Notes: a model not told the origin generated them from the letters alone. A DNA stretch of 64,000 nt from Gammaproteobacteria bacterium (GCA_026398815.1 JAPLSA010000031.1:1-64000); one strand, 5' to 3'; positions 50,533 to 60,546 are shown, counted from the first letter of the stretch. Numbers and translations: made by a program.

Positions 50533-50710
50533 TCGACCCGCGCCAGCGCCGCCAGCTGCAGCTGCATGACGGCGGCCGATGCGCTGCCGGCCAGCAGCAG
50601 CCAGAGCAGGGGAATCAAGCGTGGCAGGACCGGTCTCATGGCGGCTGCAACCTCGTAGATTCGAAGACAATGGGCCGACTCGACCATAGCCTGGCCACGG
50701 AGAACTCCTG

Positions 50711-51502
50711 ATGCAGAAACCCTCGACCACCGTGCTGCTGTCCGGCCTTGCCGCCGCTGCCCTGGCGGCCTGCGCGACCTCGCCGCTGGGCCGTTCGCAG
50801 CTCAAGCTGGTGTCGGACAGCGAGCTGAACCAGCTCGGCGCCACCGCCTTCCAGGAAACCGCGAAGAAGACGCCGGTGACCAGCGATGGCCGCACCACGG
50901 CCTACGTCAACTGCGTGGCCAACGCGATCACCCGGGAAGTCGGCGGCACCTGGGAAGTGAAGGTGTTCGACTCCAAGGACGTCAACGCCTTCGCGCTGCC
51001 GGGCGGCAAGATCGGCGTCTACACCGGCCTGCTGGCGATCACCGAAACCCCGGACCAGCTGGCGGCGGTGATCGGCCACGAGGTGGCCCACGTGATCGCC
51101 GGCCATTCCAACGAGCGCGTGTCGCAGCAGCAGGTCACCAGCGTTGGCCTGTCGATGGCCCAGGTGCTGGTCGGTGGCGGTGTCGGCGGCGACACGCTGA
51201 TGTCGGCGCTTGGTGCCGGCGCCCAGTACGGCGTGCTGCTGCCGTTCTCGCGCGCCCATGAAAGCGAGGCCGACCTGCTCGGCCTCGACTACATGGCCAA
51301 GGCCGGCTTCGATCCGCGGCAGGCAGCGGCGCTGTGGCGGAACATGGCCAAGGCCGGTGGGCAGAAGCCGCCGGAGTTCGCGTCCAGCCATCCATCCGAC
51401 GAAACCCGCATCCGCCAGATCGAGGGCCGCCTGCCGCAGGACGTACCGGTCTACGTGCAGGCGCTGGCCAACGGCCGGCGCCCGGACTGCAAGCGGGTCT
51501 GA
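50711..51502 (+). CDS. M48-family lipoprotein metalloprotease (LoiP/YcaL-like)
   Basis: The 263-residue protein has a lipobox (ALAAC, Cys21), the zinc site HEVAH (in GHEVAHVIAGHSNERVS), the third ligand ESEAD and the substrate region SSHPSDETRI. LoiP-type proteases degrade or process outer-membrane proteins from the periplasm under stress. It has no evident operon partner. Confidence 0.92.
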   Translation: MQKPSTTVLLSGLAAAALAACATSPLGRSQLKLVSDSELNQLGATAFQETAKKTPVTSDGRTTAYVNCVANAITREVGGTWEVKVFDSKDVNAFALPGGKIGVYTGLLAITETPDQLAAVIGHEVAHVIAGHSNERVSQQQVTSVGLSMAQVLVGGGVGGDTLMSALGAGAQYGVLLPFSRAHESEADLLGLDYMAKAGFDPRQAAALWRNMAKAGGQKPPEFASSHPSDETRIRQIEGRLPQDVPVYVQALANGRRPDCKRV

Positions 51503-51518
51503 ACCGCTGCCGGAACGA

Positions 51519-52511
51519 TCAGCCGCCGGCGGCCACGAAATGGCAGGCGGCGTACTGGTCGGCGCCGTCGACCTTGCGCAGGCCCGGCACGCTCTGCACG
51601 CAGGCGTGCTCGACCAGCGGGCAGCGCGGATGGAACACGCAGCCCATCGGCAGCTGGCCCGGATCGGCGGCGGCGCCACCGATCCGCTTGCGGCGCTTCG
51701 GCGCATTGCCTTCCGGGTCGATCACCGGCGCCGCCTCGAGCAGCGCGCGTGTGTACGGGTGGCGCGGCCGCTCGTAGAGATCGTCGGCGCGGCCCTGCTC
51801 CATCACCTTGCCGAGGTACATCACCAGCACGCGGTCGGCCAGCTGCCGGACCACGGCCAGGTCGTGGGCGATGAAGATCATCGCCAGCTGCCGTTCCTGG
51901 GCGAGATCGGCCAGCAGGTTGATGATCTGCGCCTGGATCGAGACATCGAGCGCTGACACCGGCTCGTCGCAGATCAGCAGCTTCGGTTCGACGATCAGCG
52001 CCCGGGCGATGCCGACCCGCTGGCCCTGGCCGCCGGACAGTTCGCTGGCGCGGCGATCGGCAAGCTCCTCGCCCAGGCCGACGCGGGCCAGCAGCGCCCG
52101 CGCCCGTGCCTTGCGCTCATCGGCCGGCAGCTCCGGCATCAGCGCCTTGAGCGGTTCGGCGACGATGTCGAGCACCTTCATCTTCGGGCTCAGAGATCCC
52201 AGCGGGTCCTGGAACACCAGCTGCACGTCGCTGCGCAGCGGCTTCCACTGCTTGCGGTTCAGGCCGATCAGCTCCTGCCCCTGGTAGCGGATCGAGCCGG
52301 CGCTGGCCGCCTGCAGCCCGACCAGCGTGCGCGCCAGCGTGGACTTGCCGCAGCCGGATTCCCCGACGATGCCGAGGATCTCGCCCGGCTGCAGGTCGAA
52401 ATGCAGATCGTCGATCGCTTTCACGGCCAGCGACCGCGTCCACGGCAGCAGGCCCCGTTTCGGGTAATGCACCCGGAGGCGGCGGACGGACAGGAGCGGA
52501 GCAGAAGCCAT
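51519..52511 (-). CDS. oligopeptide/dipeptide ABC transporter ATP-binding protein, OppF type
   Basis: The 330-residue ABC ATPase has Walker A GESGCGKST, Q-loop FQDPLGSLSP, signature SGGQGQR, Walker B LLICDEPVSALD and His-loop IAHDLAV. The C-terminal oligopeptide-transporter cysteine cluster (GCVFHPRCPLVEHAC...YAACHF) marks the OppF/DppF family and may bind an Fe-S cluster. No binding protein, permease or OppD gene is adjacent, which is unusual. Confidence 0.9.
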   Translation of the reverse strand: MASAPLLSVRRLRVHYPKRGLLPWTRSLAVKAIDDLHFDLQPGEILGIVGESGCGKSTLARTLVGLQAASAGSIRYQGQELIGLNRKQWKPLRSDVQLVFQDPLGSLSPKMKVLDIVAEPLKALMPELPADERKARARALLARVGLGEELADRRASELSGGQGQRVGIARALIVEPKLLICDEPVSALDVSIQAQIINLLADLAQERQLAMIFIAHDLAVVRQLADRVLVMYLGKVMEQGRADDLYERPRHPYTRALLEAAPVIDPEGNAPKRRKRIGGAAADPGQLPMGCVFHPRCPLVEHACVQSVPGLRKVDGADQYAACHFVAAGG

Positions 52512-52527
52512 GGAAATCGACGAGCAA

Positions 52528-52553
52528 GAAAAAGGCCGACGTGATCGCCGGCC
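52528..52553 (-). terminator. intrinsic terminator of dps
   Basis: On the minus strand GGCCG-(10 nt)-CGGCC is followed by TTTTT, 28 nt past the dps stop and overlapping the start region of the oppF-like gene's leader. Confidence 0.7.
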
Positions 52554-52580
52554 CGTGATTTTACCGCCAGTGCCGCCCGA

Positions 52581-53102
52581 TCATTCGAGCAGCGAGCGCA
52601 GCATCCAGGCGGTCTTCTCGTGCAGCTGCAGGCGCTGGGTCAGCAGGTCGGCGGTCGGTTCGTCGCTGGCCTTGTCGGCCAGCGGGAATACCGAGCGCGC
52701 CGTCCTGGCGCAGGCTTCGTGGCCCTTGACCAGCTTCTTGACCATGTCCATCGCCGCCGGCACGCCTTCGTCTTCCTCGATGCTCGACAGCTTGGCGTAC
52801 TGGGCGTAGGTGCCCGGCGCCGGGAAGCCGAGCGCGCGGATGCGTTCGGCCACCAGGTCGACCGCCAGCGCCGCTTCGGTGTACTGGGTCTCGAACATCA
52901 GGTGCAGCGTGTTGAACATCGGCCCGGTCACGTTCCAGTGGAAGTTGTGGGTCTTCAGGTACAGCGTGTATTCGTCGGCCAGCAGCCGGGACAGACCGGC
53001 GGCAATCGCTTCGCGGTCGGACTTGGAGATGCCGATGTCGATGCCGGCGGCGCCCGGGGCGCTGGCCTTGCCGGCCTTAGGCTTCTTGTTTTCCTTGCTC
53101 AT
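52581..53102 (-). CDS. dps: Dps-family DNA-binding ferritin
   Basis: The 173-residue protein has the Dps ferroxidase pattern [12 protein letters not shown]...[19 protein letters not shown], with the inter-subunit His/Asp/Glu ligands. A Lys-rich, Ala/Gly-containing N-terminal tail suits DNA binding. Dps oxidises and stores iron with H2O2 and protects DNA. The ATG at 53102 has AGGAG 9 nt upstream; the longer ORF-track start is unsupported. Confidence 0.93.
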   Translation of the reverse strand: MSKENKKPKAGKASAPGAAGIDIGISKSDREAIAAGLSRLLADEYTLYLKTHNFHWNVTGPMFNTLHLMFETQYTEAALAVDLVAERIRALGFPAPGTYAQYAKLSSIEEDEGVPAAMDMVKKLVKGHEACARTARSVFPLADKASDEPTADLLTQRLQLHEKTAWMLRSLLE

Positions 53103-53213
53103 GCAGAACTCCTGGGGGTGGGTGGAATGCGGTAGCAGCATAGCGGTCTGACCGCGTCCCGCCAGCCTGCGTTCGATCGGCATTTCCGATCGATGCGATA
53201 GCGCCCGCGCGCC

Positions 53214-54179
53214 TCAGTCGGTGACCAGCTTCTGCTTGCGGTAGTAGGTGAAGATGTCGTTCAGGTTGCGGCGCGGCCGCCAGCCGAAGGTGTCGCGGAA
53301 CAGCCGGCCGTCGAGGATCACCGGGTACTTGAAGTAGTTGATCAGGTACGGCGGAAAGAAGGCGTTCCAGTTCAGCATCGAGGCCACCAGCTTCGGCAGG
53401 CTGGGCGGCACGCTGAGCACCGGCAGCCGCCGGCAGCCGCACTGGCGCACGGCTTCCTGGTACGGCACGTAGTCGTCCGGGGCCACGTTGTAGATGCCGG
53501 GTTTGTTGGCTTCGAAGGCCAGCACCATCGCTTCGGTCATGTCGTCGACATGCAGGAACTGCATCAGCGGCGAGAAGCCGAGCAGCACCGGCGCGACCTT
53601 GCGCGACAGCAGGATCGACATGCTGTTGCGCACGCCCGGGCCGAGCACGTTGCAGGGCCGCAAGATGGTGATGTTCAGCTCCGGGTGCTTCCACAGGTAG
53701 ATGTTGGCGAGGCTTTCCAGCTCCACCGAATCGACCAGGTCCTGGGTCACCTCGCTGGCCTTCAGCGGCGCGTCCTCGTCGATCAGCGCCGGGTTGTAGG
53801 CGGAGGCGCCGTAGACGAAGTAGGTGGAGTGGATCATCACCTGCCCGACCTTGTACTTGCGGCACAGCTCCAGCAGCCGCTTGCAGCCCAGCACGTTGGC
53901 GTTGTAGCGCTGCTGGCGGGTTTTCTCGTGCGCGAAGATGCGGCCGATGTGGATCACCGCATCGATCTTGTGGCTGGCGAAGATGTCCTCGAAGCCGCGC
54001 TTGTGCAGCTCCACGAGATAGCTCGGGATACCGGCATCGGTCTCCACCTTGCGACGGAAATCCACCGCGATGACGTGGTAGCGGCCGTGCAGGCGGGCGA
54101 TCACGCGCTTGGCCAGCGAGCCGGCGGCGCCGGTCACCAGCACGGTCTTCTTCGCTGCGGCAGGGGTTCGGCTGGCCAT
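53214..54179 (-). CDS. NAD-dependent epimerase/dehydratase family protein, atypical
   Basis: The 321-residue extended SDR has an N-terminal Rossmann fold (VLVTGAAGSLAKRVIARL), RYNANVLGCKRLLELC and ILRPCNVLGPG, all typical of sugar-nucleotide epimerase folds. I cannot find the catalytic YxxxK; the corresponding region reads LVDSVELESLANIYLW. It may be a non-catalytic or lipid-type SDR. The start overlaps the stop of the upstream acyltransferase by one base (TGATG), a coupled pair. Confidence 0.82.
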   Translation of the reverse strand: MASRTPAAAKKTVLVTGAAGSLAKRVIARLHGRYHVIAVDFRRKVETDAGIPSYLVELHKRGFEDIFASHKIDAVIHIGRIFAHEKTRQQRYNANVLGCKRLLELCRKYKVGQVMIHSTYFVYGASAYNPALIDEDAPLKASEVTQDLVDSVELESLANIYLWKHPELNITILRPCNVLGPGVRNSMSILLSRKVAPVLLGFSPLMQFLHVDDMTEAMVLAFEANKPGIYNVAPDDYVPYQEAVRQCGCRRLPVLSVPPSLPKLVASMLNWNAFFPPYLINYFKYPVILDGRLFRDTFGWRPRRNLNDIFTYYRKQKLVTD

Positions 54180-55012
54180 CAGTAGACGCTCGTACGTTCA
54201 TCGAGGCCGACCTGGATCAGCCGGCGCAGTTCCGCTTTCACGGCTTCCACCTGTTCGCTCACCTCGTGCTCGCTGGCCGCCGGGTCGAAGACCATCGGCT
54301 TGCCGAAGTTCAGGTACACGCGCGCCGGCAGCGGCAGCAGGCTCGGCACGATCGGCAGGTAGGGAAGGCCGAGCAAGCGGGCGACCGGTGCCAGGTTGGC
54401 GAGCGCCGGCATGGTTTCCTCGCAGCCGACGATGCCGACCGGCACGATCGGCGCGCGGTGCGTCATCGCCAGATGCATGAAGCCGTTGCCGAAGCGCTGC
54501 AGCTGGTAGCGCTTGCGGTACAGCTTGCCGGAACCGCGCACGCCTTCCGGGAAGACGATGATCGCCTCGTCCATCTCCAGCATCCGGGCGCAGTTGACCG
54601 GATCGCCGATCACTCCCCCCAGCGCGTTCAGGAAATTGCCGAGCCAGGGCACGGTCGGGAAGAAGCGCTCGATCATCGCCCGCGCCAGCCGTGGGCCGTG
54701 CGGATTGGTGGCCGCCGCGACGCCGACCAGCACGCCGTCCATCGGCAGCTGGCCGCTGTGATTGCCGACGATCAGCACGCGACCTTCGGCCGGAATGTTC
54801 TCCAGCCCGTGGGCGGTGACGCGGAAATACTTGTCGTACAGCAGCCGGGCGGCGCCGAGACCGACCTTGAAGGTGTCTTCGTTGTAACCCCAGGGGTCGT
54901 AGCCGAAGCTGCCGAGCGGCTTCGGGATGCTGGCCACCAGCGCTTCGATTTCGGGCGTGACCAGCGATGTCACCAGACGCTGCTTGAGTTCGAGCGAGCC
55001 GAAACGGGCCAT
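54179..55012 (-). CDS. PlsC-type lysophospholipid acyltransferase family protein
   Basis: The 277-residue acyltransferase has NHSGQLPMD, the longer-spaced H-x6-D version of block I seen in the TMEM68/DGAT-like branch. It also has FPEGVRGSGK (block III) and PIVPVGIVGCEE. It should acylate a lysophospholipid or neutral lipid at the inner membrane. It is translationally coupled to the downstream SDR protein, suggesting a shared lipid pathway. Confidence 0.87.
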   Translation of the reverse strand: MARFGSLELKQRLVTSLVTPEIEALVASIPKPLGSFGYDPWGYNEDTFKVGLGAARLLYDKYFRVTAHGLENIPAEGRVLIVGNHSGQLPMDGVLVGVAAATNPHGPRLARAMIERFFPTVPWLGNFLNALGGVIGDPVNCARMLEMDEAIIVFPEGVRGSGKLYRKRYQLQRFGNGFMHLAMTHRAPIVPVGIVGCEETMPALANLAPVARLLGLPYLPIVPSLLPLPARVYLNFGKPMVFDPAASEHEVSEQVEAVKAELRRLIQVGLDERTSVY

Positions 55013-55188
55013 GGAGTTGAGATCGTCGCGACGTGCCGGACCGGTGGACGGGAACGGGCCTTGAGCCGTCGTCTGTGCGTCAACTTAGTGCAAAACCGAT
55101 CGGCCGGAAAGGTGTCGGTGCACAAATGTTTCGCTCGATGCAGCAGAGCGTCACAGACGCCCCGGCAGCGACACTGGCGCTGCCCGGA

Positions 55189-57282
55189 TCAGCCGGCCCG
55201 GTTCTGGTAGCGATCGAGTGCGGCGCGGGCCGTCGGGCTCAGGTCGACCGGCAGCGTCCGCTCGGCGAGCAGGTCGTCGAGCAGCATCCGCGACTTCAGC
55301 AGCAGCGTGTTGCTGCCGTTGAACTCGGCGAACGCCGCACAGTCGAGGCCGGCGTAGTAGGCCACCGCCTTCATCCAGCGCCGCTCGTTGCGGTCCGGAT
55401 CGAAGACCTGGAACCAGGCGCCGGGCTGGATCAGCTGCTCGAGCAGTTCGCTGGCGCGATCCCGGGGTTCCGGCGCCGCAGTGCCGGCGTCGTCGGCTGC
55501 CGGCGCGCCAGCTTCGTCGGCAACGGTCGCCGTTTCCGCTGTCGCTGCCATCGGGCCGATCGACGCCAGCCGCGCCTCGAATGCCTGCAGCGCCGCCGTG
55601 ACGCGCGCCTCGGCGAGGCCCACCGACTTGAACTCCGCTTCCAGCACCGTCAGCAGGCTGCGCCGCTGCGGTTCGCTGCGCAGGTCGACGCGCGCCGGAT
55701 CGAGCATCGCCAGCAGGCGGTCCAGAGAATCGATGCCGCGCCGCCATTCGACGCTGTCCGGACCGCGGTGCACCAGGTGCATGGCCATCATCGGCGCCCA
55801 CAGCGAGTTCAGCAGCGGCCGGATGTCATCGGGGATGGTCATGCCCTGGGTCTTGAGCTGCAGCTCCTCGGCGATGATCTGCCGCACCTTGCGGACGATG
55901 GTGGCGCGGCGCGCGGCGGTCTGCGCCATCTGCTGCTCGATAAAGCGCTCGGCCTGCTCGATGCCCAGCAGCTCGATTTCCGGCGGCGGTTTGCGCAGCG
56001 CTTCGGCGGCGACCTCGAACTGCTTCTGGATCTGCTGCACCAGCTCGGCGATGCGGTCCAGCTGCTGCGGCCCGCCGACCTTCGCCGTCGAGGCCATCGT
56101 CGCCAGCTCGTTGATCAGGCCGCGCACCGGGTGATCGGGATCGACGACGAAGGCGATGTCCTTCAGCGCCACCTTCATGGTCGCCATCCGCAGCGCGTCG
56201 AACTGCGGGCGCAGGTCGCCGGGCAGATGCGGATCGGCCAGGAACTCGTTGAACATGTGGCCGACCAGGTTCGCGCGCTGCACGTAGGCCGTGGTCTGCC
56301 GGGGCGACCAGCCGGCGACCGGCTGGCCCAGCGAGGCGGCCGCCAGATCGGCGGCGAGGCTGGCGGTGCCGTCGTCGAGGAAGTCGATGCCGCTGGCCAG
56401 CGCCGTCGCCCCCAGCCGCTGCAGGCTGGCCAGCGTCTGCGGATCGAAACCCGGCGACATCATCAGCGACGCCGCCAGTCCGGCCGGCGCGCGGAACTCC
56501 GGCTGCGGCGAGGAATGCCCGGGCGTGTTGGCGAAGGTTGGCGGCGGGGCGCTGCTGGCCGCCGCGTCGGCCGCCGGGCTGCTGTCGCCGAAGCCGCGAT
56601 TCGGCAGCAGGGCCGATGGCGACAGCCGCACGCCGCCGAGCTTCAGCACGTTCAGCACGCGCGCATAGAGGTCGGCGAGCTTGCTGATCACCAGCCGGTC
56701 GAACAGCTTGAACACCACCAGCTCGACGTCGTGGCCGATGTCCAGCGTCTCGGCAGCCTTGCGGAAGGCATGGCAGATGCTGATCGGCGCCAGCGCGTCG
56801 GCCGAGATCGGCGCCTGCTGCTCCTCGATCAGCACCTTCAGCCGGCCGTTGATCTCCCACAAGGTGGCCTTGTAGAGACTCTCCGCCTTGGTCGCCATGT
56901 TCTGCACGGCGATGTCGAGATCCAGCGCCGCGTCGTTCTGCAGCGACAGCTCCTGCTCGTCACTGCCGGCACTGGCCGACGACACCGGCGCAGCGTTGCT
57001 GCCGAAGCCGGCGCTGTAGATCGCGCTGAACTGCTCGGACATGTTCTTGCGGCCCATGCGGACGGCCCGCATGGTGTCGAAGAACAGCCGGCGATCCTGA
57101 TTGTTGGTGGCCCGTTCGGCGAACTCGAACAGCAGGTCGTCGGCGCCTTCGAACATCACGTTGAGGCGCTCGCGCAGCGTCTCCACTGCTTGCGTGCGCA
57201 GGCTTTCGACCAGCTGCACCACGGACTCGGACGCCCGCGGCCGGCCGCGCGGCAGGCTGACCACCTTCGGGCCGCTGCTCAT
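55189..57282 (-). CDS. DUF1631 family protein
   Basis: The 697-residue, mostly helical protein matches DUF1631, found in many gammaproteobacteria. It shows LRERLNVMFEGADDLLFEFAERATNNQDR near the N-terminus and MNLLxTx-like ISICHAFRKAAETL. The C-terminal WFQVFDPDRNERRWMKAVAYYAGLDCAAFAEFNG segment is a PilZ-like/RNA-fold-like small domain. Some members are mis-annotated as thymidine phosphorylase. Function unknown. No close operon partner. Confidence 0.85.
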   Translation of the reverse strand: MSSGPKVVSLPRGRPRASESVVQLVESLRTQAVETLRERLNVMFEGADDLLFEFAERATNNQDRRLFFDTMRAVRMGRKNMSEQFSAIYSAGFGSNAAPVSSASAGSDEQELSLQNDAALDLDIAVQNMATKAESLYKATLWEINGRLKVLIEEQQAPISADALAPISICHAFRKAAETLDIGHDVELVVFKLFDRLVISKLADLYARVLNVLKLGGVRLSPSALLPNRGFGDSSPAADAAASSAPPPTFANTPGHSSPQPEFRAPAGLAASLMMSPGFDPQTLASLQRLGATALASGIDFLDDGTASLAADLAAASLGQPVAGWSPRQTTAYVQRANLVGHMFNEFLADPHLPGDLRPQFDALRMATMKVALKDIAFVVDPDHPVRGLINELATMASTAKVGGPQQLDRIAELVQQIQKQFEVAAEALRKPPPEIELLGIEQAERFIEQQMAQTAARRATIVRKVRQIIAEELQLKTQGMTIPDDIRPLLNSLWAPMMAMHLVHRGPDSVEWRRGIDSLDRLLAMLDPARVDLRSEPQRRSLLTVLEAEFKSVGLAEARVTAALQAFEARLASIGPMAATAETATVADEAGAPAADDAGTAAPEPRDRASELLEQLIQPGAWFQVFDPDRNERRWMKAVAYYAGLDCAAFAEFNGSNTLLLKSRMLLDDLLAERTLPVDLSPTARAALDRYQNRAG

Positions 57283-57529
57283 GCGCCCGCCTTTGCGCGC
57301 GCAGCCGCTGCCGCCCCGGCGGGCAGGACGCGGAACAGCAGCGGGCGTGATCGGGCAATCATCTCGGCACTTTAGGCGGCGGCACTGTCAATACCGACCG
57401 GATGATGGGTTTTATCTATCTGCAGACTGGCTGCCGCAGATGCCGGCCGTGAAGTGTCCCCGATCTACGGCCCGGCTGTCTGCTTTCGGTCCCTGGCAGC
57501 CGATTTGCCGGGCGCGTGGCGGCCGGCGC

Positions 57530-59359
57530 TCAGGCCGGCAGCGCGCCCTGCTCGCGCAACTGCAGGTTCCACAGGCCGGCGTAGACGCCGCCGAGGGCGA
57601 GCAGCTCCGGATGGCGGCCCTGCTCGATCACCCGGCCCTGGTCGAGCACCACGATGCAATCGGCATCGGTGACCGTCGACAGCCGATGGGCGATGACCAG
57701 CGTCGTGCGTCGCTCGGTCGCCGCGTGCAGGGCGTCGAGGATCGCCGCTTCGGCGCCGGAGTCCAGCGACGACGTGGCTTCGTCGAGGATCAGGATCGGC
57801 GGGTCCTTGAGCAGCGCGCGGGCGATGGCAATGCGCTGCTTCTCGCCGCCCGACACCTTCAGCCCGCGTTCGCCGACCGGCGTGTCGTAGCCCTGCGGCA
57901 GCCGGGCGATGAAGGTTTCCAGATGCGCCAGCCGCGCCGCCCGTTCCACCTCGGCGCGCGAGGCGCCGGGCCGGCCGTAGGCGATGTTGTATTCGATGGT
58001 GTCGTTGAACAGCACGGTGTCCTGCGGCACCACGCCGATCAGCTGGCGCAGCGCGTCCTGCGGCATCGCGCGCAGATCGACGCCATTGACCAGGATGCGG
58101 CCGCCATCCGGGTCGTAGAAGCGGAACAGCAGCCGCGCCAAGGTCGACTTGCCGGCACCGCTGGCGCCGACCACGGCCAGCTTCTGACCCGGCGCGATGG
58201 TGAAGCTGACGCCGCGCAGGATCGGCCGCGCCGCGTGATAGCCGAACTGCACGTCGTCGAAGCGCACCTGGGGGCTGCCGCCGACCCGCTGCGGCGCCTG
58301 CGCGTCGGTGGCATCGCGCACCCGCGGCACCCGGTCGAGCAGGCCGAACATCTTCTGCATGTCGGTCAGCGCGCGGCGGATCTCGCGGTAGACGAAGCCG
58401 AGGAAGTTCAGCGGCACGAACAGCTGGATCATGTAGGCGTTGACCGCGACGAAGCCGCCGACCGTCATCGCACCCACCGTCACTTCGCTGGCCGCCAGCC
58501 ACATCATCGCGGTGATCGAGCCGGCCACGATCAGCGCCTGGCCGGTGTTCAGCGCCGACAGCGACTGCCGGTTCTGCGAGGTCGCCTTCTCCCAGGCCGC
58601 CATGCTGTCGTCGTAGCGCGCCGCTTCCCAGCGCTCGTTGCCGAAGTACTTGACCGTTTCGTAGTTCAGCAGCGCGTCGATGGCCCGCGTGTTGGCCTTC
58701 GAATCCATGCTGTTGGCTTCGCGGACGAACTTGGTGCGCCATTCGGTGACTACCACCGAGAAGCCGACATAGACCACCACCGACACCGCAGCAATCACTG
58801 CGAAGCGCACGTCGTACTGCTGCCACAGGATGCCGGCGACCAGCGCGATCTCGAACAGCGTCGGCACGATGTTGAAGGTCAGAAAGCGCAGCAGGAAGCT
58901 GATGCCGTCGACGCCGCGCTCGATGTCGCGGCTCAAGGCACCGGTGCGGCGCGACAGGTGGAAGTCGAGATCCAGCCGGTGCAGGTGCTCGAACACCTGC
59001 AGCGCCGCGCGCCGCTGGGCCCGTTCGGCGACCTTGCCGAACACCAGGTCGCGCAGCTCGCCGAGCAGCACGTTCAGGAAGCGGAAGCCGCCGTAGGCCA
59101 GCAGCAGCGCCGCCGGTACCACCAGCACCACGCCATCCTTCGGCGTCAGCGCATCGACCAGGTCCTTCAGCACCTGCGGCAGCCAGACACCGGCGATCTT
59201 GGCGATGAACAGCAGCGCCAGCGCCAGGCTCAGGCGGCCGGGAAACTCGGCGAGATACGGCTTGAGCGCCGCCAGCGCCTTGCCGAGCGAGGGTTCGATG
59301 GCCGGTTCGCCGGCAGCATCGGCGGTATCAGGGGTGCGGCGACGGGCGGAAGGAGACAA
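57530..59359 (-). CDS. ATM1-type ABC exporter (fused permease-ATPase)
   Basis: The 609-residue half-transporter has six membrane helices (about 40-330) and a nucleotide-binding domain with Walker A GASGAGKST, signature VSGGEKQR, Walker B ILILDEATSSLD and His-loop IAHRLST. The permease segments LSRDIERGVDGISFLLRF and LLNYETVKYFGNERWEA are characteristic of the Atm1/ABCB7 family, which exports glutathione-linked sulfur or metal conjugates. Confidence 0.92.
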   Translation of the reverse strand: MSPSARRRTPDTADAAGEPAIEPSLGKALAALKPYLAEFPGRLSLALALLFIAKIAGVWLPQVLKDLVDALTPKDGVVLVVPAALLLAYGGFRFLNVLLGELRDLVFGKVAERAQRRAALQVFEHLHRLDLDFHLSRRTGALSRDIERGVDGISFLLRFLTFNIVPTLFEIALVAGILWQQYDVRFAVIAAVSVVVYVGFSVVVTEWRTKFVREANSMDSKANTRAIDALLNYETVKYFGNERWEAARYDDSMAAWEKATSQNRQSLSALNTGQALIVAGSITAMMWLAASEVTVGAMTVGGFVAVNAYMIQLFVPLNFLGFVYREIRRALTDMQKMFGLLDRVPRVRDATDAQAPQRVGGSPQVRFDDVQFGYHAARPILRGVSFTIAPGQKLAVVGASGAGKSTLARLLFRFYDPDGGRILVNGVDLRAMPQDALRQLIGVVPQDTVLFNDTIEYNIAYGRPGASRAEVERAARLAHLETFIARLPQGYDTPVGERGLKVSGGEKQRIAIARALLKDPPILILDEATSSLDSGAEAAILDALHAATERRTTLVIAHRLSTVTDADCIVVLDQGRVIEQGRHPELLALGGVYAGLWNLQLREQGALPA

Positions 59360-59436
59360 GGCGGAACAATCCGGGCGGAAGGACAGCCGCTATGTTGCGC
59401 TGTCCGGTGCCGGTTCAAGCCGCCACGCGTGCGTGA

Positions 59437-60546
59437 TCAGGGCGCGGCGGTGCGGTCCGGGCTGACGCTGGCCTGCACCGCCGCCCAGTCGATCGCCAGC
59501 GGCGGGTAGTCCTGCTTCGGCAGCGCGGCGATGCCGGCCTCGATCGCCTCGATCCGGGCCTCGGTCGCCGGGTGGCTCGACAGCAGCGCGATCGGCATCT
59601 GCGGCGCTTCCTTCTCCAGCGTGCGGAAGAAGTCGGCCATGCCCTGCGGCGCGATGTCCGCGCGCACCAGCGCCCGCAGGCCCAGGCGATCGGCCTCCGC
59701 TTCCAGATCGCGGCTGTAGCTGAGCGTGCCGATCTGGTAGGCCAGCATTCCGGCCACGGCGCTGACATCGCCAAGCACCACGGTGGCCAGCGCCGCCACG
59801 CCGAGGCCGTTGATCATCGATTTCAACGTGTGGCGTTGCTCGATGTGCTGGATCTCGTGGGCCAGCACGCCGGCAAGTTCCTCCGGTGTCCTGGCCGCCG
59901 CGATCAGCCCCCGGTGCACCACCACCTGGCCGCCCGGAGCTGCGAAGGCGTTGATGCTGGGCTCGTCGAGCAGCGCCCAGTGGTAGCTGTAGCGCGAACC
60001 GGCCGTGAGCCGCCCGCCGATCTCGCGCAGCGCGTCGACCGCCGGCCCCTGCTCGATCAGCTTGCCGCCCTTTTTCAGTTCCGCGAGCGTCGCCGCGCCG
60101 AGCTTCGCCTCGGCCTCGGGCGGCACATGGTCCGCCGCCCAGGACACCAGGGCGCCGTAGGTCCACCACAGGCTGGCCAGCAGCAGCGCCGCCGCAGCGG
60201 CAACACCGGTGATCAGCCGCCATTGGTGGCGATTGCGCCGGGTGCCGCGCGCATGCCGCTGCAGCGCGGCGTCGAGCAGCGCCGGTGCGGTGCCGACCAG
60301 CGTGGCTTCTGCCGCCGCGTCGACCGGGCTGATCGACAGCCGCCCGGCCGGCGTGTCCCAGCCGAGGTAGAGGCGATCGTGGTCGAAGCCGCCGGTGTCG
60401 ACGCGCAGCTGGTCGACGGCGATGTCCAGCTCCGGCCCCGGCTCGGCGGCGACCCGCAGGTGCTGGCCCACGAACCAGGCGCTGGCCGGGACGCCGGCCG
60501 CCGGCAGGTCGCGGCCGTACAGCCGGACGGCGAAGCGGCCGTTCAT
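59437..60546 (-). CDS. membrane-anchored M48-family metallopeptidase
   Basis: The 369-residue protein has a cytoplasmic N-terminal beta-rich part (about 1-100), one membrane helix (RLITGVAAAAALLLASLWW) and a periplasmic M48 protease domain with HEIQH and EAEAD. The conserved SSHPATEARI follows near the end. It overlaps the downstream... upstream TIGR00266 gene by 4 nt (ATGA), so the two are co-translated. Substrate unknown. Confidence 0.9.
   Translation of the reverse strand: MNGRFAVRLYGRDLPAAGVPASAWFVGQHLRVAAEPGPELDIAVDQLRVDTGGFDHDRLYLGWDTPAGRLSISPVDAAAEATLVGTAPALLDAALQRHARGTRRNRHQWRLITGVAAAAALLLASLWWTYGALVSWAADHVPPEAEAKLGAATLAELKKGGKLIEQGPAVDALREIGGRLTAGSRYSYHWALLDEPSINAFAAPGGQVVVHRGLIAAARTPEELAGVLAHEIQHIEQRHTLKSMINGLGVAALATVVLGDVSAVAGMLAYQIGTLSYSRDLEAEADRLGLRALVRADIAPQGMADFFRTLEKEAPQMPIALLSSHPATEARIEAIEAGIAALPKQDYPPLAIDWAAVQASVSPDRTAAP

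Noticed and set aside
50433-50687. Minus ORF with a signal-peptide-like start (RLIPLLWLLLAGSASA)
   Set aside because: Most of the mature part is antisense to the SDR gene; too short and unsupported, though a decayed small secreted gene cannot be excluded.
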